Assembly (NCBI GenBank): GCA_026419785.1
Contig: JAODTK010003799.1
Span: 62,001 to 126,000, forward strand
Source: Sclerodactyla briareus
Lineage: Eukaryota; Echinodermata; Holothuroidea; Dendrochirotida; Sclerodactylidae
DNA length: 64,000 nucleotides
Direction of reading: 5' to 3'
The number at the start of each line of letters is the position of its first letter. Position 1 is the first letter of the stretch. Made by a program: the position numbers and the translations under genes. Shown here piece by piece: positions 13,477 to 23,336 of the stretch. The notes under the pieces are model-generated. The model had not been told where the DNA came from, made no database searches, and saw only the letters and a list, made by a program, of their open reading frames with translations.

Positions 13477-14432
13477 AAGCCGCGTTCCATGCACGGGGCG
13501 GCGGGCGGGGCGGGCGGGCGTCTAAAATCGCTCATCGTTATTTGCAATGAGCCGTTTCCATGCCGCGGGCGGGCCGGCGGGCGGGCGGGGCGGGCGGGCG
13601 TTTTCCTCGAATCGTCACTGTAGCGATTTTTTTCCGCCGCCCGCGTGTCCCGCGTGGTATTTTCTCAATCGATTCCCGGGGATTTCCCCTGCATGTGCTT
13701 ACCGGCGGAAGCCGGATAATGGGAGTAGAGGACAATTTTTTGGTTCAAGAATGTTCCAATCAAACATTCATAAAACTGTTTCACACACTAGGGATGCGAT
13801 TTTATAATACAGATTGGTTCTATATTCCACTGCTAGACACCGTTTTGAAACACTATTTAACATGTTTTAAAAAGATGATAATGTCAGTATTTGTGAATTA
13901 AATCTTCCAAAACCTGTCATTTTGTAAGTTTTAAAATGTTGGGCCGTCATCGTTGACATTCCAGAACAATGGTTTTCGAAGATGAAACACCGGTGTTTAG
14001 TTTAAACACTAGTAGGTATGCGCCCGGTGTTTCGACCACAACGTCCACGACAGACAACGACAATGACACACGCAACGACACACAGAACAACGACAACAAC
14101 GACAACGACGACAACAAGACAACAACGCAACAACAACACCACGGCACGACAACGACAAGGACAACGACACGGCAACACCACAACAACAACAACAACAATA
14201 ATAATAACATAATAACATAATGAATAACAATCCATACATAATAATATATCCAATATTAAATATAGTAGCTACATCGGTTTCTATTATAGCGCATATACAC
14301 ACTGAAAGTGAGAATAGGTGCGTGACTCGAGAAAACCCCGCCCGCCCGCCCGCGTGCATGGAAAGAATCTTCCAAAACGCCCGCCCTCCCTTCGCCCCGC
14401 CCGCCCCCCGCCCGCGTGCTGGAACGCAGCTT
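13477..14432. mobile_element. Non-autonomous DNA element with doubled (GGGC)n terminal inverted repeats, copy 2
   Basis: Collinear with copy 1 (7015-8010) over its whole length. The left end aagccgcgttccatgcacg and right end (inverted) aagctgcgttccagcacg give an inverted terminal repeat followed by GGGC repeats. A second block of the same kind sits inside each end (near 13557-13600 and 14338-14362). Shared landmarks are gtagcgatttttttccgcc, AAGCCGGATAATGG, CACCGGTGTTTAGTTTAAAC, the ACAACG tract at about 14036-14200 and the downstream ttatagcgcatata. The two copies differ by many indels, so they are separate insertions, not a local duplication. The right end sits directly against a LINE fragment. 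No transposase is encoded. Confidence 0.8.
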
Positions 14433-14723
14433 AGGATTTTTGTCTCACCTGCTACTCCAACATCAAGGAGAGGCTCTACCTTACTTTTGTTCGCCCACAC
14501 CTGGATTACGCGGACTGTAAGCCTGGGATCACTACACTGTGACTAACATCTCAGCTGTTGAAAAAGTCCAACGACTGGAACGACAAGGTGCACGTTTTGT
14601 TACAAACTGTATGGAAGAGATTGCAGAGTCACCAACCTTGTTGATTGTTTGAATGAGATTCTTCAAAACTAGTAAGATAGGCACATCGCTTGTTCTTGTC
14701 TTCATAATATGCTTGGACATCTA
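14431..14723 (+). pseudogene. LINE (non-LTR retrotransposon) reverse transcriptase C-terminal remnant
   Basis: Translating across at least two frameshifts gives blocks typical of the thumb and C-terminal part of non-LTR reverse transcriptases: LGFLSHLL, then KERLYLTFVRPHLDYA, then AVEKVQRLERQGARFVTNC, then a decayed segment to about 14723. The order and spacing match families where an LGFLRRNL motif precedes a VRPHLEYA motif and a LE.VQRRAARFV motif. The catalytic FADD box is missing, cut away where the inverted-repeat element begins at 14432. Frames change near 14540 and 14650. It is a dead fragment. The clade (Jockey, CR1, L2 or related) cannot be settled. Confidence 0.8.
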
Positions 14724-15799
14724 GATGTCGGTTTACCCCACTTTTATCAGCCCAAAATTTGATAGTGCATGTAGGTCGCCCCAAGCAGTTATCGTCCCTC
14801 AGCCCGCTCTGACGCCATGCATATTCATACTTCCTTAGGACTATAAGCATGGAAACCACTGCCAGAAACTTTTTGTAAATGAGACTAGTTGTGCAATCAT
14901 TTTAAACCGCTGTTCTAAATTAACTCTCGACTTAGCGTCCACCCCGCTTCCCCCTCCCGCTTAAACTGTTGGAGTATTTCGGAGGTCGAAGAACCGAGAA
15001 AAAAAAAAACATTCGAAAGTAGACGTTTCGAAAAATCTGCTTCAAAACAAATTCTCAAAACCAAATTCACGATCACATGTAAGTCTCCTGGTGTTGATTA
15101 TGAAGAAATGGGTTTTCAGAGGTATATCTGATTCCGTATCGTCCTTTTGCCGGTAAACCCATTTTTTTTACCCATTTCGTGTTCTGCCCCGGAAATTTCA
15201 GTCTCAATTTATCATTTCATTTCAGCTGTCTAATTTTACGGCCTGGATCCACTTATTTTGTTCGAACTGGAGGCGGGGGGGGGGGGGGGTTGCTCCTCAC
15301 AACCCTCGTGTTGCTTTTCGCTGGACAGAAGGGTATCCGGGTATACTATTTGTATAACATTATGATGGCTGTCCAGGATTAATAAATTTTAAACATATTG
15401 TCCCCGAATCTCAAATAGTTCAGTTGAGTAAACTTATATTGAGCGCGAATTTTCGCATATTGCTTGAGTCGTGATAAAAAATAAAAACTCTCTGCAGAAA
15501 ATAAGAACAATCCGACTGGAAAATGAGCATCGCGGGAGTAGCTTCTGAAATGAAGGCTCAGTGTTTCCATTAGTTGTAGGATGGGAAAAAGAATTGACCA
15601 GAGAATTACGGCGGAAATTGGTCCCTTCCTATTTCTATACTACTGCAAATTACTTGGCCTGCCCCTGTGGAATAATTCCGCATTCCACCTGGATTTATAG
15701 CTCAGAACAAGCTCAAAACCAGCAAGCTGGTTGAGCTATTGGAATTCGCATGTCACTCACTCACCTGCCTTTTTGGCCCCCAAACAGTCTTCTGTGCTG
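14724..15799. other. No gene seen
   Basis: A G run lies at 15276-15289 and an A run near 15000. Open frames are short and unrecognised. Confidence 0.5.
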
Positions 15800-16865
15800 G
15801 AATTTCTACAAACTTGGAGACAATGTTCGTGACCCTTGAGACTTGTTTGACTTTGTGAGGTCAAGGTCAAGGTATGAAGGGGCCATAGGCATTATGTTTG
15901 AAATTTAAGATTGTTTCTCCTCCTACAAATTTAGTCACAGCACGACATAAACGGGTTAAAAGATGGTCTAACAGCGTACCTTCGGGGTGGTCAGGATTTT
16001 TTTCGCCACGGCCCACTTGGGGCCCCAAGTTCCATTTAATTAAATTTCACCCAATGGTACTTGAGATACATCACCTCCCCACAAGCTTCCATGCTTTGAA
16101 GTTACATGGCCATTAGGGGTTGTTCAGTTTATGAAACCTTGGCGGACATGTTTGACTTTTTGAAGGTCATGGTCAAGTCAGTCAAGGGGCATATAGGCCA
16201 TTATGTGTAAAATTCCAGATGTATCCTCCTACAAATTTTTAAGTTCACAATGTTTTTTGGCCAAGGTTTTTTTTCCCACGAGGGCCCGAGGGTCCTTTCC
16301 TTGAAATGTCACCCAATGGTACTTGAGAATACATCACCTCCCACAGCTTCAATTGATTTGAAAGTACATGCCATTAGGGTTGTTCATTTATTGAAACCCA
16401 TGAGACGTCTTTGACTTTTTGAAGGTCAAGTCAAAGGTCATCGGAAGGGCAATATAGGCCATTATGTGTAAAATTCCAAAGATTTATCTCCTCCTACAAT
16501 TTTAAGTGCATCAATTTTTTTTGGCAAGTCCCCTAACTATGGGCCCGAGTGTCCATTTTATGAAATTTCACACACTGTTACTTGAAATGCAAACACCTCC
16601 CACGCTTCATAATTTGAAAGTTACATGGACATTGAATTGGGTGTTCAGGAACTTTGGCCCCAGGGGCCCAGTTTTTTGGGCCCTAGCACCTTAATATAGA
16701 AATAAAACCGCAAAACCCTTGCTCTCCGACAATTTAGTTGCAGCACTGTGATGTTCGTCCTAAAGATGCCGTTCCTCAAGGCCCCGGGATCAGGACCAAG
16801 GCCCAGGGTGGGCCCTGGGCCCATTGTGTACAGTTTCGCAATAATTCTCCTCCCCTACAAGTTGA
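15800..16865. repeat. Tandem array, about 260-300 bp unit, 3 to 4 copies
   Basis: Landmarks recur in the same order: tttgac...gaaggtcaaggtca, then ggccattatgtgtaaaattcc, tctcctcctacaa, gggcccgagtgtcc, aaatttcacccaatggtacttga, cacctccca.agcttc, and gaaagttacatggccatt. Units begin near 15832, 16131 and 16393, and a decayed fourth runs to 16865. The first unit holds AGGTCAAGGTCA (15858-15869), two abutting nuclear-receptor half-sites. Related single or decayed units lie at 25690-26480, 27870-28020 and 29960-30190, so the array belongs to a dispersed family. Confidence 0.85.
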
Positions 16866-16926
16866 GTAGTAAGTAAGTAAAGTAAGTAAAGTAAGTAAAG
16901 TAAGTATCGTAAGTAGTAAGTAGTAA
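16866..16926. repeat. AAGT tetranucleotide microsatellite
   Basis: Imperfect AAGT/AAAGT repeats directly after the 260-300 bp array. A similar AAGT tract occurs at 47507-47553. Confidence 0.95.
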
Positions 16927-17084
16927 ATAATACTCCTTTATTCCTACCAAAAGGGGAATTAAAGCTCGCTGTCCATATAAAACAGATACAGAATGATAAA
17001 AGTATAAAGACCGATAAAGTTTTACAAGTACTAAAATATAGAGTTCAAGATGGCAAGAGGCGGAAAGTAAAGACTACTATCGAG

Positions 17085-17305
17085 TACAGCGCTATCCCCA
17101 GTGCTTTCGCTTGGGTTACTCGACATTGTTTCTCTATTAGTCACCATGCAAACATTAAGGCATTCCATGTGTTGCTCTTGGTATTCGCATTTAAAAGCAT
17201 AAACTCTACTAATCAGTGAGAAATTTCAAATTCGTAAGGACTGTCATCGACCATGTCCCGTCTACTGAAGCAGTATAAGTTTTGGGGAATGTGGACTACA
17301 TTATG
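17085..17305 (+). repeat. Dispersed repeat, copy 1 (partner at 34985-35195)
   Basis: Shares tctattagtcaccatgcaaac, aaggcattccat, atttcaaatt and tacaagttttgg-type blocks in the same order and orientation with 34985-35195. Function unknown. It lies just outside the left inverted arm at 17390. Confidence 0.75.
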
Positions 17306-17398
17306 CGGAATACATCTGCCCACACCGTATTCACTTCCATTGAACCATTTCTGACTCTCAGGACCAATTTGGAACCCCCTCAAATATGACCGGAGCCC

Positions 17399-17422
17399 GG
17401 GGGGGGGGGGGGGGGGGGGGGG
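17399..17422. repeat. Poly-G run, 24 nt
   Basis: Lies at the outer edge of the left inverted arm. The right arm shows only cccccc at the equivalent place, so this run has expanded or been mis-sized. Confidence 0.95.
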
Positions 17423-17579
17423 TCAGCCTAGCTGGAGAGGTACCATTTGTGAAGCCTACAGCATGACAAACGCTATGGCCCTTGCCAGGAAATGGTCGTC
17501 TGGCACGCCCCTTCTGGTGGGTGTGGTGGTGAAGGGCCATAACAAGGCCCAAAATTAGGCCTAGCTTACTCCCGAGGTA

Positions 17580-18330
17580 ACCGCGGTAAATCTACGGCAA
17601 AATGTTCAGCATTATCCCATAAGCATGAATGACACCGTGACAGACATTTTAGTTGGTGGGTTGGGGGCCGGGCCCGCCAGACGTCAATAACTGGGGCCCA
17701 AAATGAGCTAGCTTAGCTCATGAGGTAACTAGTTGGAACAATGGACAATGTTTGTGACCCTCCCCATCACAAATGACAATGACAGACATTTTAAGTGGTG
17801 GTTGGGTGCGCCAGACGCCAACAATACACCCACCTCTACAGCTAACCTAGTTTAGTCTCGTAAGGTACCAGTTGAACAAGTAAAAATGTTCGAAACGCTC
17901 CCCAGCTATGGAGAAATGACCATTAAGCCATTTAAGTGGTGGGTTGGTGGCCAGACGCCATGCAATAACCCCCCACCCCTACAGCTTACCTAGGTTAGCT
18001 CGTAAGGTAACCAATTGAAACATAGTAGAAAAGTTCGTTACCACTCCCAGCTATCACAATACCACTGACAGACATTTTTAAGTGGTAGGTTGGGTGCGCC
18101 AGACCGCCATACAATACCCCCCCCCCCACCCCTACAGCTACCCTAGGTTAGCTCTCGTAAGGTAACCAGCTGTAACAAAGTTGAACATGTTCGTGACCCT
18201 CCCAGCTATCACAATGACCAATGACAGACATTTTAATGGTGGGTAGGCTGTGCCAGAGCCATACAATATCCTCTCACCATAGACTCACTATAGGTTAGCT
18301 CGTACGGTAACCGCTGAATCTCGTATTGTT
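17580..18330 (+). repeat. Minisatellite of about 145 bp, five units
   Basis: Each unit contains gagctcgtaaggtaacca, a gttcgtgaccctcccagctatcac stretch, gacagacattttaagtggtgg, then a gtgcgccagacgcca stretch. The gacagacatttta landmark recurs at about 17640, 17781, 17920, 18070 and 18223. Inverted units of the same kind lie at 24100-24720. Confidence 0.85.
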
Positions 18331-19889
18331 TCATTAGAGTTTTTTGATTGCCATAGCTGAATCCACGCATGTTCGAAAACCATCAAACAGTACAGAAAGA
18401 AGTTATGGTTTTAACGGCTTACATCCGGTCATATTAAGTTTATGTATACTACTGAAAAATTTAAGTGTTGGATTTGGACAAAACTGACTAGGTCATCTCA
18501 TGATCCAACCAGTTTTTGCCACTGACAAACGCAAAAGCAGTCAGAGTTGGTTCAGACAATCTTATAAGAGATTCCAAATAAGGAAAGTGTGAAAAAATAA
18601 GAATATTGGCGCCATATTTAAGGACTTGGCAGCAGCATGAACTTACCATTGAAAGGGTATAACGTGTTTACTTTTGTCATAATAATCGTGATTAATCACA
18701 TTCAGATCGTTTTAAGAGGGCATATGTGCCACCACCCACACACTACATATTTGCTACGCTGGAAGGCCAATGCCATGATCACAAATGGGAATCCTTGTCG
18801 TAAGGGGGTTTACGGTCACCATCTAGTGTTGCGCTAGCCTGCGAACAGGCCTTGTTTTTTATGGGATCTAACATCGAATTGGAATCCCCGACTTCAACGG
18901 ATTTTGGGCCTGGATCCTGGGCAAAAAACCACGTTTATTATTTCGTGGCTTGGTGGCGTGAGTTTGCCGTTTTTGAAGAGTGCAATTGTTGTGTTCGGTC
19001 ACACAAATTTAACAATGTCGGAATTGGCTTACTAGTCGGATAGATGACTTGAGTAAGTCCCTAACACGGTTGGTGGTTCATGAGTGCCCATGCGCCTGTC
19101 AATTAGCATTAACCCGTCCGTGATATTGTCAACATGCTAAAATTATGCAGCCGATTGAACAATTTATCACTTTGTGAGCTTTTTATCTAGCCCAGTCCGT
19201 AAGTCAGTGAGCAGGCATGTTAAAAAGTTCGTGAGTGGTATCGTTTTAGTCTTCTGGCAAAAAGTGTTTATAGATGCCGACCGGCCATTTTAAAAAACCA
19301 CTTCGAAACCCATCTAGGTTGAAACTTTTAACGAGCTAGAACCGACTTTGGTAGTGCAGAAACTCCATGCGCCTTGTCAATAGCAACAGTCCGTCCGTGA
19401 TATTGTTTATCATGCTAAAATACTATAAGCTTGATGAACAATTTGATCAACTTTGGTAAGCTTTTTTATTCGCACAGGACTTATACGCTGAGTTGAACAG
19501 AGTGTTTGAGGTTTCGGAGTGGTATCGTTATTCGGACAATATATTTGTAATTTGCCTACTGAACATTTGACCACCCTTGGATGTCATAATTCAGGCTAAC
19601 ACTTCAACGCTGGGTTGAAAAGATTTTGGTATGTCATTGAGCTGTCATGTACTGCCATAGTGACAGTCCCTTTCAAGTGAAATTGTTAATCTGGGCAGTT
19701 TAATAACCATCGATTTGAACAAGTTGTTCACCAGTTGTAAGCCTTTGTGTGGCTGGGACTGGCATGAGGAGGGGGGTATGAACACTATTAAAACGACGGT
19801 GACGCTTCCATGACGTTGTCGGGCGAAATACCGTCCCAATGCGATTTGATATCGATACGGTATATCGTCACAATGAGCTATCAAATGCA

Positions 19890-20220
19890 ACAATAAAAAA
19901 CACATCAATGATACCGAGGGCAGAAACTAAGTCCGGTTCCAAAGTCCTCAAACCAACCAAGGCTCACTTCACTTCACCTACTGCTTCCTAACATGCCTAA
20001 CTCCACCAAAGAGGGGCAGTGGATCACGCACGCCATGTGGGCCTGGCGGTAATTTCGTCTCGCGATATTTCGACACTAGGTTTACATTGATGTCGCTCGA
20101 ACATTGGCATATATCGATGTCGATAACCGGATACTCGTGTCCGCCACAATATTGATATATCGCGAGACGGTACCGGCCGGCAAGCCACGAGTGCGTAACC
20201 GGTGTCCTACTGCCCCTCAC
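19890..20220 (+). repeat. Left pseudo-LTR of the Penelope-like element
   Basis: About 190 bp (19914-20104) are repeated in direct orientation at 23150-23336. Shared blocks are gagggcagaaac, aacatgcctaact, gaggggca.tggatcacg, gtctcgcgatatttcgacac and ttacattgatgtcgctcga. Direct repeats flanking the reverse transcriptase are the usual pseudo-LTR layout of Penelope-like elements. The 3' half (20011-20218) is a long imperfect hairpin. Its start holds GAAAC (19923-19927) and TAAGTC, remnants of the ribozyme-like sequence better kept in the right copy. Confidence 0.75.
20011..20218. repeat. Long imperfect hairpin in the left pseudo-LTR
   Basis: The outer arms gaggggcagt (20011-20020) and actgcccctc (20209-20218) are exact complements. 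An inner pair of 13 nt, cgtctcgcgatat (20056-20068) and atatcgcgagacg (20157-20169), is also exact. The segments between pair partly. The right pseudo-LTR keeps only the left half of this hairpin. Confidence 0.85.
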
Positions 20221-20269
20221 CTGAACGATTATAAGCGCATGCGTAGCAGTATTGACGTGTTAAGAGCTT

Positions 20270-21838
20270 GCTTGCCTCGGACTCACCAAGAAGTCCCAGG
20301 GCCGTAATCCACGCCTCGTCCAGAAAATCGGATTACGCCGAAGACCTAAACGCCCTTGCAGGAGAAAGTGATTCTTCTCCACCGTCAGAACTCGGAAGGA
20401 TACAACCCTAACTACCACCTTTCGGGGGGTTTTAAACAAGGGTCATCTATCCAACACTCCCAGGTGCACTACCTTGTACGACGAGGGACAAGATTCTTGG
20501 GACTCGTCACTCCGTCGTGCAGAACGTCGCCTGTCTCCAGATCCTGGCGCGAATACTCTTCCTTGAGGCGAAGCGGGTATCAAAGCCGCTCCAGGAAAAA
20601 TACCACAGAGGCTCAACAAGATATCGAGTCCTACGAGTACAACGTCGATCCAGCCGTCTGCTACAGAATCTTCGGTGACCTCCAAAGAGAATAACCGACA
20701 GGAGAGGCGACACCTCACGAAGAAGTCGCGCATGAGGCCTAGGCCTTACAATCCAATGCCAGAGAGGCGCCATACCTTTTCTGGGTGATCCGACGGCTCT
20801 TTTTAGCGCCACCACAAGCACCAGAAATGGTTGCATCAGCCCAATCTCTCTCAAACAAGCCTGTTCCGGGTCCCATTTCTTTTACGTCAGATAAAGAGAC
20901 ACGATCCCGTCCTAACAAAACGGAAATTTAACAGAGCGGGGAAAATTAGATATTAAATTTAACCGTAATCGTTATCAACTTCTCAGGGAGCGCGGGCTCC
21001 ACGTAGCCACAGCCGAACCCTACAAAATGAGCACCCCCCCCCACCCCAAAAAATAACCGCAAATAACTCAAAAGAGTACGGTCGAAACCTTTCAGACCGC
21101 CAACTCTATCCCAATATATGAGGGTTATCGCCGTATGTGGGGTTAAGTTCCCATCATGACCCCAGATAAACCGACGCGTACGCATGTTCTCCTCTCCATC
21201 AAGGAACTCACAAGAACATTCGCCTTCGTTAGTTATGCGACATAAAAAGCAGAGAACACAAAGATTCCGCATTTAATCCACATGGTCCCTCAAGTGACCT
21301 TAACCAGAACTTGGAAGGCTGAGATGGCTAGCATGCCTATCGAGAATGCACGCAACAATACCCAGAAAGCAGAACGCATCGCTCTACATAGCCCATTAGG
21401 AACATGACTCGTCCTGTGGCAAAGCCCTTCGACAAAGGAAGAGGCATAGCCATACTCAACAATCGACTCGCTCGATTCTCAAACCGAGATCGACCGTCAG
21501 CTGAAAGGCTGTAATCACGAACGGTTACCGAGCGACATAACCAAAGGAGCCGGCCACCAACGTGGGTGTGTCAAGTGTCAAACCGCTTTCAAAACTGCTC
21601 CAACAAAGAAATAGACGAGAAAGAAAAAGAACATTCACCTACCAATCCACACAACCGTATACCGCACGCCCGTGATATACGTCTTGCCTACGGTGGCACA
21701 AAAGTACCTCCAGCAAATCAAAAATTTGCAGGCAGACCTAACATAGGTGGTAACGGGTCCCCAACAAAGCCAAATTTCAGCCTTTGTGGATTATTTCCTC
21801 CTTCCATTAGTAAAAAAAAAAAAAAAAACAAAAAAAAA

Positions 21839-21930
<92 letters not shown>

Positions 21931-23075
21931 GGCGAGAGAAACTTATGTGACGACACAAATCACATCCTGTATACACTACTGCCAAGGGTATAAATTACCA
22001 GTTAATATTATTTCGCTACTCTGCTTCATATCATGTACAAAGCCACCCCGCAACATGATTAGGCTCTCGACCATGCCAGGTTGCATCGAATAACTCACCC
22101 TGAGGACTATTACTATATACCGAAAATATCGTCCACTCAACGCGCCAACTCATTGATCTTATACTTTCACGCAACTGCTTTGATTCAACGGCCACTTTTA
22201 TCGACAAAAATGGTTGCGCAATGTGCATCAGCGTCCACTGAGAATCTGCGGACATGATTTGGCACAACTAAGAGACCCCCACTCATTCAATCAATCAGGA
22301 CCAAACATCCTACAATGGCTGAGGTACAGTGCATACTTCTGTTTTTGTACAGTGGAATCCCGCCGATGAACTGACTCCATGGTGGCAACGATATAAACTT
22401 ACTAAACCCGACTCCTTAGTTCACGGCATAAATTTTCTGATACTGAAAGTCAACATACCTCGATCTAACAATTTTCAAGGAGACAATTCCCGTCAAAACA
22501 GCTTTCCAGGTACAAGAATCTATACCAAAGCACCCTAAACCTACCAATATTTAGATCGCCATTCAGCTCATCCCAAGCCACTTTCAATCAATGCTTTAGC
22601 AAAGGGGGAAGTCCGAAGGTATGCACGCCTATGCAACATGAGGCAGACAGCGGCTGACTTCATCGAGAACAAACATTTCACAGAAAAACTTTTGCTCCGT
22701 AACTACCACGAAAGGAGAGGTTGGTATCCCGTGTCCAATGCTATCAAGCATGGAGGACCGCGTACAAATATGCTGACGCCGGCAGCAAAAACGGCCACGG
22801 CACGCAATCAGACCCACCACTAGGGTTTCAAACTAACATAACACCCCATGTCAAAACCCAGGGACCAAAGAGGTCCTTAACTAAGCATTGCACTTGATAA
22901 ACGGTCATCCAGAACTTCGCAAGCCCATACTTGCCTACAAAGGGCCCAAAAATACTCAGAATTTAATCGTTATAATCCCGATTTCCACACGGGCAAATGC
23001 ACACGACAAACAGAGAAGGTCGAAGACGTACTCTTCTGCGATGAGTTTTATCGCAGCCATAAATCAAAAATACTC
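20270..23075 (+). pseudogene. Penelope-like element reverse transcriptase, frameshifted
   Basis: Reverse transcriptase of a Penelope-like retroelement, read across many frameshifts and stops. In order: a low-complexity basic N-terminal part (20500-20930); YQLLRERGLHVATAEPY (about 20970-21020), resembling the conserved block before the RT; NNTQKAERIAL (about 21340); KPFDKGRGIAILN (21422-21460), the DKG signature of the family; TEIDRQL and ERLPSDIT (21483-21545); GNGSPT and ISAFVDYFLLPLV (21750-21812); DTNHIL (near 21950); LIDLILSRNCF and TFIDKNGCAM (22149-22223), matching the GCAMG box; a decayed catalytic DD region near 22300-22350 with ILLFLYSG; TYQYLDRHSAHPK (about 22545-22585); RRYARLCNM and RRGWYPVSNAI (to 22746); and HPELRKPILAYKGPKN (22909-22956). 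No GIY-YIG endonuclease follows before the right pseudo-LTR. A 115-nt A tract interrupts the RT at 21812. It cannot make an active enzyme as it stands. Confidence 0.88.
21812..21926. repeat. A-rich tract of 115 nt inside the reverse transcriptase
   Basis: All A except c at 21829 and g at 21858. It sits between the FVDYFLLPLV block and the SYV.DTNHIL block, which in intact relatives are about ten residues apart, so it is extra sequence within otherwise collinear coding DNA. The lysine-only reading frames across it are artefacts. Confidence 0.9.
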
Positions 23076-23109
23076 AAAGTTGTACCATAAACAGAGACAA
23101 AACCCGCCA

Positions 23110-23336
23110 GCAAATAGGATACCACTGCTGAAGCCCCAAAATAATCCCGAGGGCAGAAACTATAGTCTGGTTTCAAGGTCTCACGCCAACAAAGGCTCAC
23201 TCACGTCACATACTGCTCCTAACATGCCTAACTTCCATTCCAGAGAGGGGCATTGGATCACGGCACGCATGTGGGGCCTGGCGGCGATGTCGTCTCGCGA
23301 TATTTCGACACTAGGGTTACATTGATGTCGCTCGAT
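23110..23336 (+). repeat. Right pseudo-LTR of the Penelope-like element
   Basis: Direct copy of 19914-20104, with the 5' extension preserved. Its first 60 bases carry the hammerhead-like sequence described separately. The repeat ends near ttacattgatgtcgctcga (23317-23335), and the inverted right arm starts immediately after. Confidence 0.75.
23118..23177 (+). ncRNA. Candidate minimal hammerhead ribozyme (type I) in the pseudo-LTR
   Basis: Elements in the order of a type I hammerhead: stem I 5' strand gatacca (23118-23124); core box CTGCTGA (23125-23131), one base from CTGANGA; stem II GCCC (23133-23136) with GGGC (23151-23154); core GAAAC (23156-23160); a very short stem III with loop TATA; the cleavage triplet GTC (23165-23167); then tggtttc (23168-23174), complementary to the stem I strand with one mismatch. 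Short stem III hammerheads are known from Penelope-like pseudo-LTRs. The core mismatch and an A opposite A at the base of stem II suggest decay or a sequencing error. The left copy keeps GAAAC and AAGTC only. Confidence 0.5.

Larger units (their letters stand above)
17390..19880 (+). repeat. Left inverted arm of the Penelope-like composite
   Basis: Imperfectly inverted relative to 23336-24880. Landmark pairs are: poly-G plus gtcagcctagctgg (17399-17437) against ccagctgatgacccccc (24852-24868); the 145-bp minisatellite against its complement (24100-24720); cggtcaccatctagtgttg (18813) against its complement near 24055; ggattttgggcctgg (18899) against ccaggcccaaaatcc near 23970; and ctgggactggcatgaggag (19753) against ctcctcataccagtcccgag near 23435. 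A stretch at about 18315-18795 and one ~280-bp subunit (two tandem copies at 19088-19640) have no clear partner in the right arm, which explains the length difference. No coding function is seen. Confidence 0.8.

Noticed and set aside
15800..16865. CRISPR-like spaced repeats
   Set aside because: Whole units of 260-300 bp are repeated with no short conserved repeat separated by unique spacers; the genome is an animal one.
21566..22093. 175-residue plus-strand frame with a long lysine run
   Set aside because: The lysines are the A tract. The flanking residues belong to different frames of the Penelope-like RT.
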